Below, piece after piece: positions 44,418 to 52,606 of a stretch of DNA of 52,606 nucleotides; the first letter of the stretch is position 1, and the number at the start of each line of letters is the position of its first letter. A program made the translations under genes and the position numbers. The notes beneath the pieces are model-generated. The model was not told the origin of the DNA, made no database searches, and worked only from the letters and a program-made list of their open reading frames with translations. This stretch comes from Phenylobacterium sp. CCH9-H3 (lineage in GTDB: Bacteria; Pseudomonadota; Alphaproteobacteria; Caulobacterales; Caulobacteraceae). The stretch is from NCBI RefSeq assembly GCF_001557235.1, contig NZ_LSJI01000168.1, positions 1-52,606 on the forward strand. Direction: 5' to 3'.

Positions 44418-45349
44418 CCCAGCACGCAGGCTTCGCGGCCATCATTGGCGCCCCCAATGCGGGCAAGTCGACGCTCACCAACCGCCTGGTGGGGGCCAAG
44501 GTCTCCATCGTGACCCAGAAGGTCCAGACCACCCGCTTCCCGGTGCGCGGAGTCGCCATCGAAGGCGAGACCCAGATCGTCCTCGTGGACACCCCCGGCA
44601 TCTTCCAGCCGCGCCGCAAGCTGGACCGCGCCATGGTCCGCGCCGCCTGGGGCGGGGCCGAGGACGCCGACGCCATCGTCCACCTCGTCGACTCCGTGGC
44701 CGAGCTGGCCGCCCCCACCAAGGAGGGCAAGCCCGCCGACCGCCGCGCCGCCGCCGACGTCGAAGCCATCGTCGAAGGCCTCAAGGCCTCCGGCAAGAAA
44801 GCCATCCTGGCGCTCAACAAGATCGACGGCATGAAGCGCGAGACCCTCCTGGGCCTCTCGCAGCGCCTCTTCGAGACCGGGGTCTATTCCGAGGTCTTCA
44901 TGATCTCCGCCGCCGACGGCTCCGGCGTGGACGACCTCAAGCGCCGCCTGGCCGAGCTGATGCCCGAGGGCCCCTGGCTCTACCCCGAGGAGCAGACCGC
45001 CGACCTGCCGGCCCGCCTGCTCGCCGCCGAGATCACCCGCGAGAAGCTCTACCTGCGCGTCCACGAGGAGCTGCCCTATTCGGCCGCCGTCGAGACCACC
45101 GCCTTCCAGGAGCGCAAGGACGGCGGCGTCCGCATCGAACAGACCATCTACGTCGAGCGCGAGAGCCAGCGGCCGATCATCCTGGGCAAGGGCGGCCAGA
45201 CCCTGAAGTGGATAGGCCAGAAGGCCCGCGAGGAGCTCATCGAGCTGTTCGACCGCCCCGTCCACCTCTTCCTGCACGTCACCGTCGACGAGAAATGGGC
45301 CGACAAGCGCGAGTTCTACGGCGACGTGGGCCTCGACTTCGACAGCTAG
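44414..45349 (+). CDS. era: GTPase Era
   Basis: A 311-residue essential GTPase for 30S ribosome assembly that binds the 3' end of 16S rRNA. G1 is IGAPNAGKST (11-20), G3 is VDTPGIF and G4 is ALNKIDG. The C-terminal KH domain holds REKLYLRVHEELPYSAAVET and IILGKGGQTLKWIGQKAREEL. Length is normal. In many relatives recO follows directly. Here katG and nat are placed between era and recO. Confidence 0.97.
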   Translation: MTQHAGFAAIIGAPNAGKSTLTNRLVGAKVSIVTQKVQTTRFPVRGVAIEGETQIVLVDTPGIFQPRRKLDRAMVRAAWGGAEDADAIVHLVDSVAELAAPTKEGKPADRRAAADVEAIVEGLKASGKKAILALNKIDGMKRETLLGLSQRLFETGVYSEVFMISAADGSGVDDLKRRLAELMPEGPWLYPEEQTADLPARLLAAEITREKLYLRVHEELPYSAAVETTAFQERKDGGVRIEQTIYVERESQRPIILGKGGQTLKWIGQKAREELIELFDRPVHLFLHVTVDEKWADKREFYGDVGLDFDS

Positions 45350-45394
45350 CCTTCCCAGACTCCAGCCGAAGGCGAGGAGGAGTGGCGACGTCGT

Positions 45395-47750
<2,356 letters not shown>

Positions 47751-47768
47751 CAGCCCACGGAGGTAAGC

Positions 47769-47799
47769 CTCGCGCCCGCCGAAATCCGGCGGGCGCGAG
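47769..47799 (+). terminator. Strong hairpin after katG, terminator candidate
   Basis: CTCGCGCCCGCCG (47769-47781) and CGGCGGGCGCGAG (47787-47799) form a perfect 13-bp stem with a 5-base loop, 18 bp after the katG stop. No T-run follows, so it may act as a non-canonical terminator or an mRNA-stabilising hairpin. Confidence 0.5.
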
Positions 47800-47886
47800 C
47801 GATCCGGTGACGTGCATCCTGCCAGCGACGTCGCCGCGGGCGGGTCGGCGCTTCGCGAAACGCCGGCGAGCCCCTAACTAGGGCCC

Positions 47887-48699
47887 ATGGTCGACCTTGA
47901 CGCCTATTTCGCCCGCATCGGCTACGCCGGCCCCCGTGACGCCAGTATCGCCACCTTGAGGGCGCTGCATGCCCTGCATCCGGCGGCGATTCCCTTCGAA
48001 GCTATCGACTGCCTGCTGGACCGCGGCGTCGACATCTCGCCGGCCGCGGTGGACGCCAAGCTGATTCACGGCGGCCGAGGCGGCTACTGCTTCGAGCACA
48101 ACAGCCTCTTCACGCGCGTGCTCACCGAGCTCGGCTTCCAGGTCGAAGGTCTGGCCGCCCGGGTGCGCTGGAACGCCCCGCCCGACGCGCCCGCCCAGCC
48201 GCGCACCCACCACGTGCTCAAGGTCGCCGCCGAAGGGCAGGACTGGCTGGCGGACGTGGGCTTCGGCGGCTGCGTCCTCACCGCGCCGCTGCGCTTCGCA
48301 TCCGACGTGATCCAGGTGACCGACCACGACAACTACCGCCTGCTGGCCATCCCCGGCGGCCTGTCGCTGGAGGTCCGGCGCGAGGCGGGCTGGGTCCCGG
48401 CCTATGACGTCTCGCTCAGCCCCTGCGTGCCGCGGGACTATGAGATGGCCAACTGGTTCACCTCCACCCATCCCACCAGCCACTTCCGCCACAACCTCCT
48501 GTGCGCCCGCACCACCCCCACGGCGCGCTACGGCCTCCTGTTCAACCGCTTCACCACCCGCCCGCTGGACGGGACGCCGACCAAGCAGATCCTCGACGCC
48601 GACGGCATCGAGGCGGTCCTGCGCGACACCTTCGGCCTCGCGGTCGAGCCGTCCTGGCGGCCGATGATCGAGGGCGCCGCTGAGGCGCCGCCCGCCTGA
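47887..48699 (+). CDS. nat: Arylamine N-acetyltransferase
   Basis: A 270-residue NAT enzyme that transfers acetyl groups from acetyl-CoA to arylamines or hydrazines. The Cys-His-Asp triad is visible: C68 in RGGYCFEHN, H108 in RTHHVLKV and D123 in LADVGFGG. The early motif IPFEAIDCLLDRGVDIS is typical. Length matches bacterial NATs. The stop overlaps the recO start (TGATG), so recO is probably translated from this transcript. The physiological substrate is unknown. Confidence 0.94.
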   Translation: MVDLDAYFARIGYAGPRDASIATLRALHALHPAAIPFEAIDCLLDRGVDISPAAVDAKLIHGGRGGYCFEHNSLFTRVLTELGFQVEGLAARVRWNAPPDAPAQPRTHHVLKVAAEGQDWLADVGFGGCVLTAPLRFASDVIQVTDHDNYRLLAIPGGLSLEVRREAGWVPAYDVSLSPCVPRDYEMANWFTSTHPTSHFRHNLLCARTTPTARYGLLFNRFTTRPLDGTPTKQILDADGIEAVLRDTFGLAVEPSWRPMIEGAAEAPPA

Positions 48700-49430
48700 T
48701 GGAATTCGAGGACGACGCCTTCGTCCTGGCGGCCCGGACCCACGGCGAGTCCGGGGCCATCGTCGAGCTCTTGACTGCCCGGCACGGCCGCTACGCCGCC
48801 CACGTGGCGGGGGGCGGCTCCCGGCGCATGCGCCCGTTCCTGCAGCCGGGGGCCCAGGTGCTGGTCCGCTACCGCGCCCGCGTGTCCGACCAGCTCGGCT
48901 CGGCCAGCCTGGAGCCGGTGGGCGAGGGGCCGGGCGCCCTGTTCGATGATCCCCTGGCCCTGGCGGGCCTCTCCGCCGCCGCCGCCGTGGCCGCCGGCGC
49001 CCTGCCGGAGCGCGAGCCGCATCCGGGCGCCTACCTGGCCTTCGAGGCCCTCTGCTCGGCCCTCGCCATCCCGGACATCTGGCCCGCCGTGTTCGTCCGC
49101 TTCGAGGCGGGCCTGCTGCAGGACCTGGGCTTCGGCCTGGACCTCTCCAAGTGCGCCGCCACCGGCGCCACCGACGACCTCATCTATGTCAGCCCCCGCA
49201 CCGGCCGGGCCGTCAGCCGCGGAGCCGGCGAGCCCTACAAGGACCGCCTGCTCATCCTGCCGCCCTTCATGCTGGGCGCCCAGGCGGGGCTCGCGGCGGG
49301 CGACGTGGGGGCGGGCCTCGGCCTCACCGGCCACTTCCTGGAGGCCTTCATCTTCGGCCCCCTGAACCGCCCGCTGCCGCCCGCGCGCCTGTGGCTGCTG
49401 GACAGGCTTCGCGACGCGAACCGTCTCTGA
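48699..49430 (+). CDS. recO: DNA repair protein RecO
   Basis: A 243-residue recombination mediator that works with RecR (and RecF) to load RecA on gapped DNA. The N-terminal OB-fold is DDAFVLAARTHGESGAIVELLTARHGRYAAHVAGG. The C-terminal helical domain has FVRFEAGLLQDLGFGLDLSKCAATGATDDLIYVSPRTGRAVS, where the alphaproteobacterial form keeps only part of the zinc-finger Cys set. ATG 48699 overlaps the nat stop. It belongs to the era-recO-parC neighbourhood common in Caulobacteraceae. Confidence 0.95.
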   Translation: MEFEDDAFVLAARTHGESGAIVELLTARHGRYAAHVAGGGSRRMRPFLQPGAQVLVRYRARVSDQLGSASLEPVGEGPGALFDDPLALAGLSAAAAVAAGALPEREPHPGAYLAFEALCSALAIPDIWPAVFVRFEAGLLQDLGFGLDLSKCAATGATDDLIYVSPRTGRAVSRGAGEPYKDRLLILPPFMLGAQAGLAAGDVGAGLGLTGHFLEAFIFGPLNRPLPPARLWLLDRLRDANRL

Positions 49431-49443
49431 TACAAGCGCCGCC

Positions 49444-49521
49444 ATGACCGCGACCAAACTCAATCAGGCCATTTGCCAGCAACGCTGCCCAGCAGCGGTG
49501 TTTGCGCACGCCTGTCCTTGA
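49444..49521 (+). CDS. Possible 25-aa leader peptide
   Basis: ATG 49444 opens a 25-codon frame (MTATKLNQAICQQRCPAAVF and five more residues) in the 191-bp space after recO. It is followed by the hairpin-terminator at 49554-49576 and then the 148-aa unknown gene. A 6-bp stem (CGCTGC/GCAGCG, 49483-49497) lies inside it. There is no clear ribosome binding site and no run of one amino-acid codon, so attenuation control is only a possibility. Confidence 0.2.
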   Translation: MTATKLNQAICQQRCPAAVFAHACP

Positions 49522-49553
49522 GAGCCGCCCCGGTCCGACAGCCGTTCCCCGCA

Positions 49554-49576
49554 AACCCCGCTCCGGCGGGGTTTTT
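49554..49576 (+). terminator. Intrinsic terminator or attenuator
   Basis: AACCCCGC (49554-49561), loop TCCG and GCGGGGTT (49566-49573) form a perfect stem running into TTTTT. It lies 124 bp after recO and only 46 bp before the next gene, so it may end recO transcription or act as an attenuator for that gene. Confidence 0.85.
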
Positions 49577-49621
49577 GCTTCCAGCGCCCCCGCCGAGCTT
49601 CCCATCCCAAGGAGCTCTCCC

Positions 49622-50068
49622 ATGTCGCCCCCACTGACCGACACCGACGTCCTGACCGACACCGACATCGCCCGCATTGGGCTGGGCGTCGCCGACCGCA
49701 CCCTGCCCAAGGCCGAGTGGACGCACGCCGCCCACTTCGCTGCCGCCATCTGGCTGCTCACCCGTCCCGGCGTGGAGGCCGAGGCCGTGATGCCGGGCCT
49801 GATCCGCGCCTACAACGAAGCCACCGGCGTGCCCAACACCGATACGTCCGGCTACCACGAGACCATCACCCTGGCCTCCCTGCGCGCCGCCCGCGCCTGG
49901 CTGGCCGCGCGGCCCCACGCGAGCCTCGCCTCGGCCCTCGCCGAGCTCCTGGCCTCGCCCTACGGCCGCTCCGACTGGCTCCTGGCCCACTGGACGAAGG
50001 ACCGGTTGTTCTCGCCGGATGCGCGGCGCAGATGGGTGGAGCCAGACCTGCAACCCCTGCCGTTCTGA
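49622..50068 (+). CDS. Conserved-looking hypothetical protein (148 aa)
   Basis: A 148-residue soluble, mostly helical protein with no signal peptide. It has a distinctive middle region: KAEWTHAAHFAAAIWLL, GLIRAYNEATGVPNTD and SGYHETITLASLRAARAWL. His residues in W-T-H-A-A-H and G-Y-H-E-T could be metal or substrate ligands. I do not recognise a named domain. The start ATG 49622 has a strong AAGGAG 9 bp upstream and codon use matches its neighbours, so it is very probably a real gene. It lies between an intrinsic terminator and repeat copy C, before parC. Confidence 0.82.
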   Translation: MSPPLTDTDVLTDTDIARIGLGVADRTLPKAEWTHAAHFAAAIWLLTRPGVEAEAVMPGLIRAYNEATGVPNTDTSGYHETITLASLRAARAWLAARPHASLASALAELLASPYGRSDWLLAHWTKDRLFSPDARRRWVEPDLQPLPF

Positions 50069-50075
50069 ACCCACC

Positions 50076-50217
50076 TGTCATCCCGGTTTCGCCGCAGGCG
50101 AAGACCGGGACCCCGATCTGTTGCGCCTGAATGATCTCGCTGGCTTCGCCGCGTTGCCCGCCGCCTACCGCATCACATCGGGGTCCGGACAAACGCTGCG
50201 CGCTTTCCGGGATGACA
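50076..50217. repeat. Palindromic intergenic element, copy C (TGTCATCCCGG ends)
   Basis: A 142-bp copy beginning 7 bp after the stop of the 148-aa gene, with the same perfect 11-bp terminal inverted repeats. The left arm (GACCGGGACCCCGAT) matches copy B. The right arm is diverged (ATCGGGGTCCGG then GCGCGCTTTCCGGGATGACA). Confidence 0.8.
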
Positions 50218-50297
50218 AGGGGAGATTGGGGTAAAAATGCCCGGCGGGCCGCGCTAGAACCGCAGTGAAATCCCACCACTCCGATTCCAGACTGCCC

Positions 50298-52559
50298 ATG
50301 ACCGTCATCACTGCCCCTCCCGGTCCCGGCGACGGCGACCGCATCATCGACGAGCCGCTCTCGGAGGCCCTCAGCCGCCGCTACCTGGCCTATGCCCTCA
50401 GCGTCATCACCGACCGGGCCCTGCCGGACGTGCGCGACGGCCTGAAGCCCGTGCAGCGCCGCGTGCTCTACGCCATGCGCGAGATGCGGCTGAACCCGGA
50501 CGCCGCCGCCCGCAAGTGCGCCAAGGTGGTGGGCGAGGTGATGGGCGGCTATCACCCGCACGGCGACCAGTCGATCTACGACACCCTGGTCCGCATGGCC
50601 CAGTCCTTCGCCCAGCGCTATCCCCAGGTCGACGGCCAGGGCAACTTCGGCAACATCGACGGCGATAACGCCGCGGCCATGCGCTACACCGAGGCCAAGC
50701 TGACGGTGGCCGCCACGCTCCTGCTGGACGGGATCGAGGAAGACGCCGTCGACTTCAAGCCCACCTACGACGGCTCCGACGACGAACCGGTGGTCCTGCC
50801 CGCCGGCTTCCCCAACCTGCTCGCCAACGGCAGCACGGGCATCGCCGTGGGCATGGCCACGTCCATCCCGCCGCACAACGCCGGCGAGCTGATCGACGCC
50901 TGCCTCCTCCTGCTGGACCAGCCGGACGCCTCCACCGAGGCCCTGATGACCCACGTCCAGGGTCCGGACTTCCCCACCGGCGGCGTCATCGTCGAGCCGC
51001 GCCAGGCCCTGCAGACCGTCTACGAGACCGGCCGCGGCGGCGTCCGCGTCCGCGCCCGCTGGGCCAAGGAGGACCTGGGCAAGGGGACCTACCAGATCGT
51101 CATCACCGAGATCCCCTACCAGGTGCGCAAGGCCGAGCTGATCGAACAACTCGCCGGCCTGATCGACGCCAAGAAGGCGCCCCTGCTGGGCGACGTGCGC
51201 GACGAGTCCGCCGAGGACGTCCGCGTGGTCCTCGAGCCCAAGAGCCGCAATGTCGAGGCCGAGGTCCTGATGGAGAGCCTGTTCAAGCTCTCCGACCTCG
51301 AGACCCGCTTCAGCGTCAACCTCAACGTCCTGGACGCCCGCGGCACGCCGGGCGTTATGAGCCTGAAGCAGGCGCTGACCGCCTTCCTCGACCACCGGCG
51401 CGAGGTGCTGGTCCGCCGGGCCCGCCACCGCCTGGCCAAGATCGAGGCGCGGCTGCACATCCTCGACGGCCTGATGATCGCCTACCTCAACCTCGACGAG
51501 GTGATCCGGATCGTCCGCTACGAGGACAAGCCCAAGGAAAAGCTGATCGAGACCTTCTCGCTCAGCGAGATCCAGGCCGACGCCATCCTCAACACCCGCC
51601 TGCGCCAGCTGGCCCGGCTGGAGGAGATGGAGATCCGCCGGGAGCACGCCGAACTGGCCGAGGAGCGCGACGGCATCCAGGCCATGCTGGCCTCCGACAA
51701 GGCCCAGTGGAAGCTGGTGGGGCAGGGGCTCAAGGACACCAAGGCCCAGCTGGCCGACCTCAACGCCCGCCGCTCCACCTTCGCCGAGGCGCCCCAGATC
51801 GACACCGAGGCGGCCCTGGAAGCCATGATCGTGCGCGAGCCGATCACCATCATCCTCTCCGAACGCGGCTGGATCCGCGCCGCCAAAGGCCGGGTCGAGG
51901 ACCCCTCGGAGCTCAAGTTCAAGGAGGGCGACAAGCTCCAGTTCCTTGTCCCCGCCGAGACCACCGACAAGCTGCTGATCTTCGCCAGCGACGGCCGCTT
52001 CTTCACCTTAGGCTGCGACAAGCTCCCCGGCGCCCGCGGCCACGGCGAGCCCCTGCGCCTGATGATCGACCTCGACGACAAGGTCGGCCTCGTTGACGTC
52101 TTCCCGCACAAGCCGGGCACGAAGCGCATCCTGGCCTCCAAGCAGGGCTACGGCTTCATCCTGCCGGAGGAAGAGGCCATCGCCTTCCGCCGCGCCGGCA
52201 AGCAGGTGCTGAACGCCGGCGATCCCAGTAAGAAGGGAGAGGGCGCCGCCGTCTGCCTCCCGCTCGGAAACGCCGACCACCTCGCCGTCATCGGCGACAA
52301 CGGCAAGCTGCTGGTCTTCCCCACCGCCGAACTGCCCGAGATGCCCCGGGGCAAGGGCGTGAAGCTGCAAAGCTACCGCGAAGGCGGCCTGCGCGACGCC
52401 ACGGCCTTCAGCGAACCCGAAGGCCTGACCACCGTCGATCCCAGCGGCCGCACCCGCGCCTGGCCGGACTGGAAGGACTGGCTGGGCCGGAGAGCCGGCG
52501 CCGGCAAACTCGCCCCCAAGGGCTTCCCCGCGACGAAGCGGTTCCGGCCCAAACCCTGA
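50298..52559 (+). CDS. parC: DNA topoisomerase IV subunit A
   Basis: A 753-residue type IIA topoisomerase subunit that with ParE unlinks daughter chromosomes. The N-terminal region has [32 protein letters not shown] and [13 protein letters not shown]. The catalytic Tyr is in [11 protein letters not shown] (Y130). The C-terminal half forms beta-propeller blades ([30 protein letters not shown]) that are fewer than in GyrA, and no GyrA-box is seen, which supports ParC over GyrA. The residue after HPHGD is Gln rather than the Ser of E. coli ParC. ATG 50298 gives the normal N-terminus. A GTG at 50265 would add 11 residues. Confidence 0.95.
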   Translation: MTVITAPPGPGDGDRIIDEPLSEALSRRYLAYALSVITDRALPDVRDGLKPVQRRVLYAMREMRLNPDAAARKCAKVVGEVMGGYHPHGDQSIYDTLVRMAQSFAQRYPQVDGQGNFGNIDGDNAAAMRYTEAKLTVAATLLLDGIEEDAVDFKPTYDGSDDEPVVLPAGFPNLLANGSTGIAVGMATSIPPHNAGELIDACLLLLDQPDASTEALMTHVQGPDFPTGGVIVEPRQALQTVYETGRGGVRVRARWAKEDLGKGTYQIVITEIPYQVRKAELIEQLAGLIDAKKAPLLGDVRDESAEDVRVVLEPKSRNVEAEVLMESLFKLSDLETRFSVNLNVLDARGTPGVMSLKQALTAFLDHRREVLVRRARHRLAKIEARLHILDGLMIAYLNLDEVIRIVRYEDKPKEKLIETFSLSEIQADAILNTRLRQLARLEEMEIRREHAELAEERDGIQAMLASDKAQWKLVGQGLKDTKAQLADLNARRSTFAEAPQIDTEAALEAMIVREPITIILSERGWIRAAKGRVEDPSELKFKEGDKLQFLVPAETTDKLLIFASDGRFFTLGCDKLPGARGHGEPLRLMIDLDDKVGLVDVFPHKPGTKRILASKQGYGFILPEEEAIAFRRAGKQVLNAGDPSKKGEGAAVCLPLGNADHLAVIGDNGKLLVFPTAELPEMPRGKGVKLQSYREGGLRDATAFSEPEGLTTVDPSGRTRAWPDWKDWLGRRAGAGKLAPKGFPATKRFRPKP

Positions 52560-52586
52560 CCCCGCGCGCCGGCGCCCCAAAAGATC

Positions 52587-52606
52587 ACCGCCAAGCCGCC
52601 AAGACC
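52587..52606. repeat. Truncated copy of the ACCGC(T/C)AAG repeat at the window end
   Basis: The last 20 bases match the start of the left arm at 30900 (ACCGCTAAGACGCCAAG) with small changes. The right arm would lie outside the window. Confidence 0.5.

Noticed and set aside
50540..50580. Gln in place of Ser after HPHGD in ParC as a quinolone-resistance change
   Set aside because: Position-specific residues here vary between bacterial groups, and I cannot separate a lineage trait from a resistance mutation by sequence alone.

Overview
This window reads as chromosomal DNA of a GC-rich alphaproteobacterium, most likely a Caulobacteraceae member (Caulobacter or Phenylobacterium type). That is an inference from three things: the order rpoZ-spoT ... 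pyrE-pdxJ-acpS ... lepB-rnc-era ... recO ... parC, an EcfG-type sigma factor with GGAAC-N16-CGTT promoters, and intergenic palindromic repeats. No tRNA, rRNA, CRISPR array, transposase, integrase or phage gene was seen.

Layout. 1-5.9 kb: a small hypothetical gene, a glutathione S-transferase, an acyl-CoA synthetase, an orphan kynureninase and a secreted CocE/NonD-type hydrolase. 5.8-9.7 kb: a general-stress island with an EcfG sigma gene, a NepR-like small gene whose 3' end overlaps it convergently, a small highly charged protein, an EgtB-EgtD fusion for ergothioneine synthesis, and a KGG-repeat protein. Three exact EcfG-type promoters lie within about 900 bp here, two of them back to back. 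9.7-15.5 kb: a MacA/MacB-like efflux system (adaptor with an unusual Spy/LTxxQ-like insert, ATPase, permease) and an OmpR/EnvZ-type two-component pair, all on the minus strand. 15.5-24.6 kb: MBL hydrolase, APC amino-acid permease with a clear intrinsic terminator, HrpB helicase, voltage-gated K+ channel, AhpD-like protein, two overlapping RNA methyltransferases, a TetR regulator and a small membrane protein. 24.6-33 kb: lytic transglycosylase, dapA-smpB-GNAT operon, D-aminoacylase-like amidohydrolase, secreted M20 peptidase and a DJ-1/PfpI protein with an EcfG-like promoter. 33-35.4 kb: type-5 uracil-DNA glycosylase overlapping a NYN-domain gene, folK and a YciI/DGPF protein. 35.4-52.6 kb: the conserved housekeeping block rpoZ-spoT / pyrE-pdxJ-acpS / lepB-rnc-era / recO / parC, interrupted by katG, nat, EamA, SnoaL-like and unknown genes.

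The most striking gene is at 38315-39397. It looks like a Pycsar-type (PycC, group E class III) nucleotide cyclase, but no TIR or membrane effector gene lies beside it. It sits between spoT and pyrE and is transcribed divergently from pyrE.

The intergenic spaces hold at least four families of palindromic repeats. One is a 142-144 bp element with perfect 11-bp terminal inverted repeats, present three times in 12 kb.
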